Shown here piece by piece: positions 22,504 to 33,270 of a DNA stretch of 64,000 nt. The stretch covers positions 1,736,001 to 1,800,000 of the forward strand of contig JAECYW010000017.1 of NCBI GenBank assembly GCA_023014335.1. Reading direction: 5' to 3'. Positions within the stretch are counted from its first letter, which is position 1. Each line of letters starts with the position of its first letter. Under the pieces are notes generated by a model. It saw only the letters and a list, made by a program, of their open reading frames with translations. It searched no databases and was not told where the DNA came from. The position numbers and the translations under genes were made by a program. The DNA is from Galerina marginata. Lineage: Eukaryota > Basidiomycota > Agaricomycetes > Agaricales > Galerinaceae.

Positions 22504-23936
22504 ATGCCCAAATCAACACGGCCAGCCGGCTCGGGCCAGCTGCGACCGCACTCCCGATCCTCCTCCACCAGCAAACTGGGCGCCAATCTGCAGTTCACAC
22601 AGAAGGATCCCCAGCAACCAAAACATCCCGACAAGCCCAAGACGGCCATATATCCTCACGAGGTCAGTGTTCTCTCGTCGTTTTGTTGGACCGTCCGTTC
22701 GTCTTATTCATACGCTTATCTATGTTCCACAATAGACACATCCGGTCAAGGCTGCGCCCCCTTTTGTTAGGGTTAATAGCGGCCAACGTGTCCATTCGAG
22801 GGAACAATTAGCGCTTGCGACGAAGCGCCAAGCACAGCAACACCAACCACCCCCCAAGCCCGCCAACGGCAAAGGCTTCACGATCGCCAGCCCAAGCGAG
22901 GATGGAGAGGACGATGCCGACTGGGAGTCTAGCGAGAGCGGCGCAGCTACCCCCAACCACCAAGATTCTGACTCGTCCGACACCGCATCGGAAACAGACG
23001 CCCCCGACCAGGCCTTGTTGAACAACGTTCAACTCCGCCCGGCCCAGCCTCAACAACCACCAAGGGCAGATGCTATGCTCACCCGCGTACAAACAGCCCG
23101 CCCGTCCGATTTTGAAACAATGCAAAGACTCGGACCGCAGCAGTCCAAGGCCCCTCACACCTCCTAGACAACAAACTCAACCTCAACCTCAGCCGCTTCC
23201 ACCCATGGTACCTCAGCCACCACGCAGCGAGCCAGACCCACGAAGAGAAGCCATGCCAGAACCCTCTCAATCGCGTCAGAGCCCGCGTCCTAAACGACAT
23301 TCGCGACCGCCTTCCACCCATTCCATGCACAGCAAAACTGACCATGCATTACGTCCACATCCCCTCATACGCGGCCTCTCACATGGACACGTAAACACCG
23401 TGCCCAAGCCATCACCCCTTGCGCCGCTCACAGTCATGCCCAACGCGGCTCTCCCTGAAATATCAACGTCCCCACCCAGCAGCATTGATGGGACAAGGCA
23501 CCACCTCTCCTCGTCCCCCACGAGCCTCAGAACCTCCTCAGGTTCGCCCATCTCGACGGATCTTCCGCACTCGCCATTCCCCCTGGATCGGCGCACATCT
23601 TTCTCGTCCGCCAGATCGGTGAACACCGTCCCCGTGCATTCGACCATCATCAGAGAGGCGCCCTGGACACACGACCGAACCCGCACCCTTTCTGCCATGT
23701 CAACCTCATCCTCGTCCGCTGCTCTATCTTCCTTGACGCATCTTCCAGCTGTGACACGTCCACCCTCTCCCCAGACCATCGCCTTCTTCCCGCCAGTCAA
23801 CCCTCACGCCAATATTGAAGGCATACACCCACTGTTGCCCGTCCCGTACCTGCACAACCACCTCACAGTTCTCTCCAGACGAACTCCGATAAGGGAGTCA
23901 TTTGACCGTGTCTTCCGTGCAAAGACTGCGCGGTAG
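22504..23936 (+). CDS. Disordered Ser/Pro-rich protein, possibly TCO89-like TORC1 subunit
   Basis: Exon 1 encodes MPKSTRPAGSGQLRPHSRSS and LGANLQFTQKDP. An intron ends at 22735, then comes RVHSREQLALATKRQAQQ followed by FTIASPSEDGEDDADWESSE. The rest is low-complexity (Q, P, S, T), with small conserved-looking islands such as RGLSHGH and a C-terminal HNHLTVLSRRTPIRESFDRV. The order (basic Ser-rich start, an acidic DD(A)DWES-type island, a long disordered middle) resembles fungal TCO89 proteins, TORC1-associated and vacuolar, but this is a weak match. One base too many in the C-run at 23151-23154 shifts the frame; the downstream frame continues LTPPRQQTQ to the stop at 23936. Confidence 0.55.
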
Positions 23937-24513
23937 ATTCTGTCGCTTCGCGAACTTTGGATACTTTACCAATTAATTTCATTGGATATTTTAGCCAGCC
24001 AAGTTGTCAACCAACTTCCATGATGCTCACCCTGACATTATATTGTCATCCTGGGTCATTGCTTTCTCGATATATTTATTCATTAAAGTTTACAGTACTA
24101 TGTGCCTCCCTTTCTCCTCCTTCCTTGCTCATGTAACAGCACAGACCTGAAGATCCCTGCAGTTGTGAAGTTGTATATGCCCACCCAAGGCCCACCTTGC
24201 TAATCTTATTGGTCTGCGTTAAATTGTAACAATGGGATAGTGATTATTTACAATTATGTGAATTTCGCAGATGTTTCCAAGAGTGAACTACCGTTGAGAG
24301 CACTGTTGCATAATGACTCTCAAGACATGAGGATAACGTCGTTCATAAAAGTCCAAAAAAGGACGCGTTTTGCGCTGTCAGGGTTCCACGCATACCGTGA
24401 CTGTTGGTGTCTGCTCTTCGTCACATCCAGTTCCGACTCTGCTTTACTCCTCGCCGCCACTTCCTTTTCATTCTTAATACTATTCCAATTCTTCTCGTCG
24501 TAGTCTTTACAAT
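23937..24513. other. Intergenic region, no gene seen
   Basis: Between two plus-strand genes. Contains AT-rich 3' flank of the disordered protein and, from about 24240, the promoter of GOT1. No conserved reading frame recognised. Confidence 0.5.
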
Positions 24514-25184
24514 ATGTGGCTTTCAGACGCTCAAAGTCGGTTATCCCTTCCGTCAAAGCTACCCCGAAACTGACGTTACACGTCTTCGTCTGTTCCAGAA
24601 ATTGGCGTGGCCCTCACGACTTTCGGAGCCCTTTTCATGCTCTTAGGTGTCATGCTCTTCTTCGACGGGGCATTACTCGCCCTTGGCAATGTAGGCCTTT
24701 CTGACCTCGTGGAACAACGATCTTAGTGTTCACATTTCAACACCCCAGATCCTCTTCATCTCCGGGCTCACACTAATCATCGGTCCCCAAAAGACGTTCT
24801 ACTTCTTCGCTCGGAAACAAAAAATCCGGGGAACCGTCTGTTTCCTCGGCGGCATTCTGCTCGTGTTCTTCAAGTGGCCATTCATTGGCGTCATAGTCGA
24901 GACTTTCGGATTCCTCAACTTGTTTGGGTGCGTGCTGCGCGCTCTGCCTTCCACGTAGGCCTTGGTCGTGGAACGACATCTGACATACACGCTGCAGCGA
25001 CTTTTTCCCGGTGGTCATCACTTTCCTACGACAATTGCCCTTCATCGGGACGGTATTATCGCTACCGTATATCTCAGCTGTGAGTGCGCAGTAGAATGCC
25101 ACTTCCGGCAGCTGCATTTCGTTCTAAAGTCTCGCTTATCTAGGTCATTGACCGTGTTGCCGGTTCACGGACGTCTGCTGTATA
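24514..25184 (+). CDS. GOT1: GOT1-family vesicle transport protein
   Basis: Small four-helix membrane protein of the early secretory pathway (ER-Golgi). The protein of ~140 residues is spread over five exons. The first, MWLSDAQ, is joined to KIGVALTTFGALFMLLG, then VMLFFDGALLALGN, ILFISGLTLIIGPQKTFYFF, ARKQKIRGTVCFLGGILLVF, PFIGVIVETFGFLNLFG and DFFPVVITFLRQLPFIGTVL. The GPQKTF motif and RGTVCFLGGI are hallmarks of the family. All splice junctions keep the frame, so the gene is intact. The exons are short enough to hide the gene from a simple frame scan. It ends 186 nt before the convergent transporter gene. Confidence 0.93.
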
Positions 25185-25369
25185 GCAATGACCTCTAGAT
25201 ACCCGTGAATTAGACTTCTTTTCCTGCCGACCTGAGTTGTTCCAACATAAGTCCAACGCAATAACCGGTCCGAAATCCTATGACAATCACTTCTAGATCT
25301 CCATGAATGAGATTCCTTTGCAACTCAAAACTAGTCATACATGAGACGTGAGGTAATCGATCCGGTTCC

Positions 25370-27522
25370 TTATTTCTTTTCAACCTCCCCGATTGATTCC
25401 TCTGTCTTCTCTTCGAGCCTCTTCTCTCCGCTGGACCTTTCGCTTTCGTCCGGCGTATGTTCCACTGCGTTGTACTCCTCCCGATTCCTGAAACGGAAAC
25501 CTTCCTTTCTCGCTTGATCAATCACCAGCCCGCTAATTCAAGGTCTGTCAGTACCCAGAAACGATAAAGGAGTATAACGGCACCGACATTCCGTAAAGAG
25601 ACATCGCCAGATATCCTGAGAACGGAACCAGGTAGGACCTCCGGGTTGAAATCCTATCTGCAACGGACGCCTGTGCAGGAGGGTACCATGCTCCACCGCC
25701 GACACCCTACGAAAATATATCCTCTGTGATTACTAAGAATTTGTAAGTGGCTTACCATGACTATAAGCCCGGAGCCCTTCTTTGTATGTATTCCCAGGTT
25801 TTTGGTCCCAAGGGTAAAGATGCACTACCGAGGAGCGGTTTGGTCAGATGTTGCTGTGACCAAAGGAACTTGGAACTCACTGGGTAACAAATCGACTCAA
25901 AGAAGAAAAGAGCGAATAGACAGCCAATACCGGCTTTTCCGGGAGCAAAGGCAATGGCCATGGCGAAGGTAGAACAGGCTAGAGCATAAATGGTGTACAG
26001 CAACGCCGGATCCACAAAGTTTAGTATGCACACCCCAACAAATCTGTGGTAACCGCCAGTACCGGTTAGTTGGCAGTCACAACACAATTGCAATATATGC
26101 GCACCTTCCAAAAGTAAAGGTCATTTGAGAAAACGAAAATAATTGACTGGCCTTGGAGGTGCTGAGGCCGATTCCCTGTTCATGCATGTAATTAACGGCC
26201 AGTGAAGCGACCCCGACTTGAGCGCCGCTGAACTTGAGGGATTAGAAAAGTTCAGATATCAAGAGAAAAATGCAAACCAATAAGCGGTCTGTGCTACGAA
26301 ACCAAAAATGCATCTCCATTGCTTCCAAAACGATTCCACCTGCACAGGATTTCCATCCTCGCCAATTTGAGTGAGAACCGCCTCTTCTTCTATTTCTGGC
26401 AAATCACAGAAGCTGTAACACATTGACAGAGTCAACATAGAGCAGGACCACGATTTCTTCGACCACCCACTAAAACATGATGTTCAAGACAACTCCAAGG
26501 CCAGCAACTGCAAGATATACCCTATACTTTCGTTAGTAAAAATGCAAATATAAGCATACAATCTTACCATTGAACAGTGTCAAGTTTGGTTGCATTCGCT
26601 CCCAAAAAGAACCACCTTGAAGCGATGAGTGGGCCCGTAAATGATGCAACTCCTTGAAAGCCTTGACTGAAGTTCAACCGAGCTGCCGCATATTTGGGCG
26701 TTCCAAGAACGGCGATGTACGAGTTTGCGGCCACTTCAAGGCTAGCGAGACCACACCCTGGTATTCCAAATATCAAAACTGGCCGTGGGGTCATGTTTCC
26801 TGTCTCGTCTTACCTATGACGAAAGTGCAGCCTACGAAGCCGCCGTACTTGGCAAACTTTGCTGACGGCCAAAAGAATACAGCACCTGTCAATGGAATTT
26901 TAACCACAGTACCGAGTTATTATGCGAAATGGCTTGCATACCGAGACTGTATAGAGTGAGACCAAGATGTATACCAGCCTTGGGCATTAATGAAAAAGGG
27001 CTGCCCGCAAAATACGCGATGTTCATACCTTGTAGCCCTTTTTGTTCATCTGTTGGGCCGTGGTCAAGGTCTGTTCTCGTCGACAAAAAATAGAGGACCT
27101 ACAAATGCACCTGCGATTGGCGCAAAGAAGACGTATGCGCCGAAATACGCAAACTGGAGTAGCGTACTCTGAGTTTTATTAATGCCAAAAATGACTTGGA
27201 AATGAGCGTTTAGAACGTCGAGAAGCTATAAATGAATAAAAGGGTAAGAGCGAAACCACACAGTGGAGCCTATTTAAGCATACACCATACGCAAATCCCC
27301 CTGCAGATGAAAAAGTGAGCAGTCAGTAGGTCGGTCAAACAAAGCTGTCACGATCCACTCACATGTAAAAAATAAAGTGCTGACAAGGGCGAAGGCGATG
27401 GCCCACCTCCCTCGTGACAGCTGGGATCCTGGAGAATGAAAATCCGTCAAGAACATGACCCATGGAAGGATAAGCATGAGCTTACCGGTAAGAGGAGTAG
27501 CAGCTGCTACACCACCTGGCAT
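25370..27522 (-). CDS. FucP-type MFS sugar transporter, tandem copy A
   Basis: Major facilitator related to the L-fucose / glucose-galactose permeases (FucP/GGP group), predicted 12-TM sugar:H+ symporter of the plasma membrane. Starts MPGGVAAATPLTG, then after an intron QLSRGRWAIAFALVSTLFF and the family's GLLDVLNAHFQ-type TM segment. Middle exons encode LASLEVAANSYIAVLGTPKY, ARLNFSQGFQGVASFTGPLI and, after a cytosolic loop with acidic EEEAVL, FVGVCILNFVDPALLY and LFALFFFESICYPV. The cytosolic tail is charged and ends EESIGEVEKK. About ten short introns. The downstream neighbour on the same strand (27796-29938) is a close paralogue in register at both protein and DNA level, so the pair arose by tandem duplication with a spacing of about 2.43 kb. 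Confidence 0.85.
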
Positions 27523-27795
27523 TATGAGACTTGGAGGAGGACGATTTTGCAACAACGACCAAAAGACGGTTGTCACCGTTATCGAACTAGAGGGGCGAGA
27601 GATAGAAACCACCCAACCAATCCAGCAGAATCCACCTCTATTTGAAGGCCACTCGCAATTGGAGATCCAAGATAAAACCGGTCCGAACATCCCTTCAACA
27701 TTTGCAGCAATAAAACATCGAGATCTCCGTGAATTAGAATCCTTTGCAAACTCGAGCTATTCATACATGGGACGTGAGTTAATCGGGCCGGGTCC

Positions 27796-29938
27796 CTAGT
27801 TCTTAACATCTTCCATGGATTCCTCTCCTTCTCGTCGAGCTTCTCTCCTCCGCTCGATCTTTCTATTTCGTCCGAAGTACGTACCAGGGCGTTGGACTCT
27901 TCGCGATTTCTGAAACGGAAGCCTTCTTTCCTTGCCTGATCAATTACCAAACCGCTGATTTAGTGGTCTATCAGTACCCAGAATAATTCAGCGAGTAGAG
28001 AGAAACCCACATTCCATAAAGCGACATCGCCAGGTATCCCGAAAGCGGAACAAGGTAGGACCGTCTACTGGAGATCCTGTCTGCGACGGATGCTTGTGCG
28101 GGGGGATACCATGCTCCACCACCAACACCCTACAAAAGTGAATTCTCGGCCATTACTAAGTATCAATAGTTGCCTCACCATGACAATTAGTCCGGAGCCC
28201 TTCTTTGTGTGAACGCCCAGGTTTTTAGTCGCAAGGGTGAAAATGCACTGGAGAGCGGGTTGATCAGTTGAAAGTCAGACAAAAAAGTAGAACTTACTGG
28301 GTAACAAATGGACTCAAAGAAGAACAAAGCAAATAAGCAAACGATTCCAGCTTTTCCAGGAACAAACGCGATGGCAATGGAGAAAGCAGAGCAAGCGAAG
28401 GCGTAAACAGAGAACAGTAACGCGGGGTCTACGAAGTTTAGTATGAACACGCCGACAAATCTGTAGCGAACAACGGCGTCGGCACATTCAATCGAACGCA
28501 GAGCAAGCGGCTAAGGGCTCGCACCTTCCTATGGTAAAAGTCATCTGACAAAATGAGAATAATTGACTGGCTTTTGAAGTACTAATGCCGATTCCCTGTT
28601 CATGCATATAATTGACGGCTAGTGAAGCTACTCCGACTTGAGCACCGCTAAAGGGTTTGAATTAGCACCGCATTTGCAATGTCAGGCAAAACGACATACA
28701 CATAAGCTGTCTGCGCAACAAAACCAAAAATGCATCTCCACTGCCTCCAAAATGATTCCACTTCTACGGGCGTTCCGTCCTCACCGATTTGGGTAAGAAT
28801 GGCCTCTTCTTCTATCTCGGGCAAATCGCAAAAACTGAGACGCATTGGATCGGTCAGTACAGATTGAAAGCACATTGAATCTGGCTACCCACTAAAACAG
28901 GATGTTCAAGACGACTCCAAGGCCCGCAACTGCAAGATATACCCTGAAGGTGGTTCATCAATGTCAAAAATGAAATGACAACTCAACGGCTCATACCATT
29001 GAACAGTGTCAAGCTTGGTTGCATTCGCTCCCAAAAAGAACCATCGTGAAGCAATAAGAGGTCCTGTAACTGATGCAACCCCTTGAAAACCTTGACTAAA
29101 GTTTAACCGAGCAGCAGCGTATTTGGGTGTGCCGAGGACGGCAATGTACGAGTTCGCCGCTACTTCGAGACTAGCGAGACCACATCCTGATAACCCGGAT
29201 ATTATCTAAGTAAATCTCATGTCCTCTAATTCGGCTTACCTATGACAAAAGTGCAGCCTACGAAGCCACCGTACTTGGCAAATTTTGCTGATGGCCAAAA
29301 GAATACAGCACCTATCAATGAAATTTTAGCTATCTGTCTAGGACGCAAAAATGGATCGCGTACCGAGACTATACAAAGTGAGCCCAAGGTGTATACCCGC
29401 CTTGGAAAAGGTTGAAAAATCGTCGACTAGAAATAGACGATCTTCATACCTTGTAGCCTTTTCTATTCATCTATTGGGGGAGCAGTGAGGACGCTTTCCC
29501 CATCGAAGAGAATAGAGGACTTACAAATACCCCTGCAATTGGCGAAAAGAATATGTACGCTCCAAAATAGGCAAATTGGAGCAATGTACTCTGGGTTTTA
29601 CTGATGCCAAAGATGACTTGGAAATGGGCATTTAGAACGTCGAGAAGCTGAGAAGAAAATGAGTCACAGTGAACCACGTAGGCCGATATTGATCATACAC
29701 CATAAGCAAAACCCCCTGGATTCGAAAGGACGAGTAGTCAGGACATAGTCAAATATAGCTGCTAGGATTTACTCACATGTAAAAAACAAAGTGCTGACAA
29801 GAGCGAAGGCAAATGCCCATCTTCCTCGTGACAGTTGAGATCCTGGAGAAAACCTGTCCAGAGCCCGTCCGAGCCGATAGAAGTACAAGTGATGGGCCTA
29901 CCTGTAAGAGGAACAGCGGATGCTACACCACCTGGCAT
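27796..29938 (-). CDS. FucP-type MFS sugar transporter, tandem copy B
   Basis: Same architecture as copy A: MPGGVASAVPLTG start, LLDVLNAHFQVIFGISKTQS, LLQFAYFGAYIFFSPIAGVF, an ANSYIAVLGTPKYAAARLNF-equivalent segment near 29110-29150, FVGVFILNFVDPALLF and LFALFFFESICYP. The tail is EGFRFRNREESNALVRTSDE followed by an acidic stretch. DNA identity to copy A is high even in introns near the exons (for example around 26570-26760 against 28998-29190). Near the 3' end copy B lacks one base relative to copy A, so the C-terminal residues differ depending on which frame is right. The end given assumes the copy A frame; reading on without correction would extend the tail. Substrate not predictable from sequence. 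Confidence 0.83.
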
Positions 29939-30630
29939 TGTTGGCGAGTGGGCAGAAGTTCGCAAGAACTAGAGAGAAGAAACCACCTAACCAGTTTAGC
30001 CGAATCTACCTGTATTTGAAGGCACTTCGAGATTTCGATTTTGACAGTGCCCAGGTTGGAACATAGATTTTTTTATAGAGTCCAATGAGAGAATGAGAAG
30101 CAACCATGGGACATGGGACGACATGGTTAATGGTGGAGTAGAAGCCAGTGAACAAGTCAAGTGAATCGTGGTTTCTTAGCGAAGGCTAAGGGAGCACAAA
30201 ATAGGCACTAGCTCTCACGGGCACAATCCCATGATGTCATCCGGCCCGATTCTCCGATTCCTCCCAGCAGTTTGCTGGGCAAATGTAGGGACCATCACAA
30301 CTTGCACCGTACGCGGACATCGATACACCGCATAGCTTCTAATCACGACCAAGAAACACCAAATTTCTCTAATAAATGGTCCACGACCTTTTCAAGAACG
30401 CCCTCACGGTTTGATATCACCATTGAATCAAAAAGTCTCGGCAATTTCTTGACAATCACATAGAGGCGGTATGAAGCAACGAAATCTCAACATCCGACAG
30501 AAGGTCGTCGCAGATGGCGTTTGCGCGTCCTTTATGAATTGTGGCCATTGCTGGCAGATAACAGCGTGGCAAAAGATGGGAGCTTTGGTGCACCTGTATG
30601 TCGATTCCTTCATTTATCTTTCTTTTCATT
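29939..30630. other. Intergenic region, no confident gene
   Basis: Promoter of transporter copy B (minus) and upstream region of the next plus-strand gene. A short open frame starts at 30471 (MKQRNLNIRQKVVADG, with CGHC in it) and runs into 30631. It could be an upstream exon of the 30.6-kb gene, but I found no frame-keeping splice. Confidence 0.4.
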
Positions 30631-31410
30631 ATGATTAACCACCGAAAGACGTATGACTCGGATCCCGACCCTTCCGATCCAGTTTTGGAGGATGGTGAAC
30701 TAGGACTCATCATCCGCACTGATTTTAGCAACGACGAGTCCTGGAACACTTTCCTTCACAGAGTCCAGATCGCTCAGAAAGAACTCCTGTCCGAATTGAC
30801 AAGTGGGGATGCGGAAGAGCCCACACAAAACGTGGAGATTGAAGAACGTACATCTATGGCAACCGATTCTGAACCTTCTGAAAATGCCCAGGAAGAAGAC
30901 TCTGACTCATCTAGCGAGAGTCCAGATATCGTCAAGATTTTGAATCCTTCACATGAAGCAGACAGGATCAAGTTAAAAGACATCTCTAATATCGCAGCCC
31001 TTCGGCTGTTTAATGATGTAGACATTCATTGCACACCACTTCCTCCACCTGGCACGAAAAGGATATCCCCTCCAAATCCCTTGATTGACCAAGGAGGATG
31101 GCAAGAAATATATACAGGCAAACACCTATGGATATATGACACGAAGTCCATCAGCGACGAATGTGTCCGACTTGTCAGCCAGCAAGGAGATGTTTATGGC
31201 ACTGCTTCGTATGGCTTTCGAATTTGAAACCTTCCTTGCACCACTGCTAATTTCAAGTGTAGAGGAGATAGCTGGCGCGCTCGAGCCTCACATATCTGCG
31301 AATTGCAGTTTAGTATCTCCTATCATGGACTAAAAATTGATTTCGGTGGACTCGATAGATGGGACTGGAACGAAAGAGAACGCAACCTCAAAGAATGTGA
31401 AATATTGTAG
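30631..31410 (+). CDS. Conserved basidiomycete protein of unknown function
   Basis: No function known to me. The N-terminal half has GELGLIIRTDFSNDESWNTF followed by an acidic, Ser-rich linker (SSSESPD). The C-terminal half has NIAALRLFNDVDI, GWQEIYTGKHLWIYD, CVRLVSQQGDVYGTA and, after intron 31209-31262 (54 nt), GDSWRARASHICELQFSI, LKIDFGGLDRWDWNERERN. The pattern of conserved Trp/Asp residues suggests a folded C-terminal domain. The start is uncertain: 30631 gives MINHRKTYDSDPD, and 30598 is an in-frame alternative. It converges on RACK1, with 115 nt between stop codons. Confidence 0.7.
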
Positions 31411-31525
31411 CAGGTGAAAAAGGGATGTTCAGTTTTTCGGCAAGTTTTTTTGTTATTTTGCGGGTACAACGGGAAGGAAAACATGTCTCGGTAAGTCTTT
31501 CAGTCGTAAATACGCTTCAATATTT

Positions 31526-32797
31526 TTATGAGGTGACGGTCCAGACACGGAGTTGGTTGTCGGTGAAACCAGCGAACAGGGTCTGGCCATCAGAGGACCA
31601 GGCAATGGAAACGCACTCAGGTTGCCTAGCCTCCTCACGAACATCGGTGTAGGCGGGCTTGAGCTCATCCACAATGGACCTACAAAAGTATTAGATGGTA
31701 ATATAATGATGAAAATCGCACACTCACTTGCTCTCGAGATCGAATATTTTGACGCAGCTTGCAGTGGCAGCGCACAACCAGTATCGGTTAGGAGAAAAGA
31801 CAAGGGCATTGACAACATCGCCGGCCTCAAGAGAGTAGAGGTGCTTGCCCTCGTTCAAGTCCCATAGCATGGTGATACCATCCTTGCCACCTGAAGCAGC
31901 GAGCGAGCCATCAGGGGAAACGGAGACGGTGTTGATGTAGCCAGTGTGACCGTAGTGATTGGTCTTCAACTTGAATTTGGAGAGTTCCCAGACCTTATGA
32001 TGAAATGTGAGTAAAAATTCGAGCAAAGTGTATCGAAAGGTGTCAGAGATCTTGGTGGAAAATGTGGTCTCATAGAGCTAAGCTCTCTGAAGTAGCAAAT
32101 ATAAAGATATAGCATCATACGGTGGTAGGGACTCGATGCATGATGAGGGAAATCTTTCTTACCTTGACGACCTTGTCCCAACCGCAGGATACGATAACGG
32201 GGTTCTGCACGTTAGGGCTGAATCTCACGCAAGACACCCTATTGAAATTACTATTTTAATGTCAGAAGGACGAAAGAACGAAGAGTACGGACCACTCAGT
32301 ATGACCTTCCTCCTTGATGTCATATTTGCATTCTCCGAGGGTATTCCAGAGCTTGATTGTCCTGTCGCGTGATCCGGAAACAATCTGTCGATTGTCGGCG
32401 CTGAAGCTGACAGAGAGTACATCGGAAGTGTGTCCGACAAAGCGGCGGGTGGTCAGGCCGGTGTTGAGATCCCAGAGACGAAGGGTGTGATCCCAGGAAG
32501 AGGAAAGGGCAAATTGACCGTCGGAAGAAATCACGACGTCAGAAACGAAGTGGTTGTGTCCATGGAGAATGCGTTTAGGGAACCCGTAGGAGTCTTCGTC
32601 GCGAGTGAGTTGCCAGACAATGATAGTCTTGTCTGATTATTTCAAGTAATTAGATAGGTGCAAATATCCACGAAAATGCTGTTCATACCCCGCGAGGCAG
32701 TCAGAATCATGTCCGGGTTTTCAGAAGATGTGGCTATTGCGGTAACCCATCCCTTGTGGCCCTCGAGGGAACCGAGGAAACGCAGCGATTCAGACAT
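31526..32797 (-). CDS. RACK1 / guanine nucleotide-binding protein beta-like (ASC1, Cpc2)
   Basis: Seven-blade WD40 protein of the 40S subunit head, a scaffold for signalling and translation control. The start [20 protein letters not shown] is typical. Blades are visible as [88 protein letters not shown] and [18 protein letters not shown], ending LRVWTVTS. Expected length is ~315 residues. Most introns are 50-60 nt, but the one between VVK and VWEL (31994-32162) is 169 nt and carries a C/D box snoRNA. The frame is intact. The gene runs away from the nucleoside hydrolase across a 473-nt divergent promoter. Confidence 0.95.
32039..32122 (-). ncRNA. U24 C/D box snoRNA in RACK1 intron
   Basis: Lies inside the 169-nt RACK1 intron on the same strand. 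The C box is ATGATGC (32112-32118, one mismatch to RTGATGA) and the D box is CTGA (32043-32046), 76 nt from the start of the C box to the end of the D box. Two antisense elements match U24: ATATTTGCTAC upstream of the internal D'-like CTTCAG, and CCACCAAGATCT directly before the D box. They are complementary to the large-subunit rRNA stretches GTAGCAAATAT and AGATCTTGGTGG, which lie next to each other in that rRNA. Yeast snR24/U24, encoded in the intron of ASC1 (the RACK1 orthologue), guides 2'-O-methylation at Cm1437, Am1449 and Gm1450. A terminal stem is not obvious. Confidence 0.9.
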
Positions 32798-33270
32798 TTT
32801 GAGTAGAGTGAGTTGAACGGCGACAAACTTCCTCTTCAGACTGAAGTGGCATGTGACCGTCACACAAGCCACCGTTATATGTGACTATACAGTTGCCGGC
32901 AAATCCCTAGCGCCTGCTCGACACCGCGTATCACCACCAATGCAATTGATGAACCAATGTCAAATGAAACCAAATTCGGCCCTGGATCGTTGTCCAACGT
33001 AAATGTAAAATATCCAACACCACGCAGCGTTGCGCATACTGAGTGTCTTGAATTCGCTACCTATCCCAATAAATTCTCTAAACGCTGCAAGATTTATATC
33101 CCTGGCGCACTTGAAACGATCAAGCGATGCAACTTATGCGCGCGCCTATTCAGTTCTACTATTAGTATTGGAATGGGGTCAGCGTCTCAGGTGATACTAT
33201 ATACACGGTCACATGCACTTTCATCTCGCAATCGATAACGATTCTTTATCTGCGAACTTCGAAGTTCACG
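32798..33270. other. Divergent promoter region (RACK1 / nucleoside hydrolase)
   Basis: Bidirectional upstream region of 473 nt. No conserved frame or RNA gene recognised. Confidence 0.5.

Noticed and set aside
24021..24040. ATGATGC followed by CTGA, C/D snoRNA-like
   Set aside because: The boxes are only ~10 nt apart, too close for a C/D snoRNA.
27579..27950. Minus-strand frame of ~120 codons running past the end of transporter copy B
   Set aside because: Only its first third matches the transporter tail; the rest is 3' flank and the start of copy A read in an unspliced frame.
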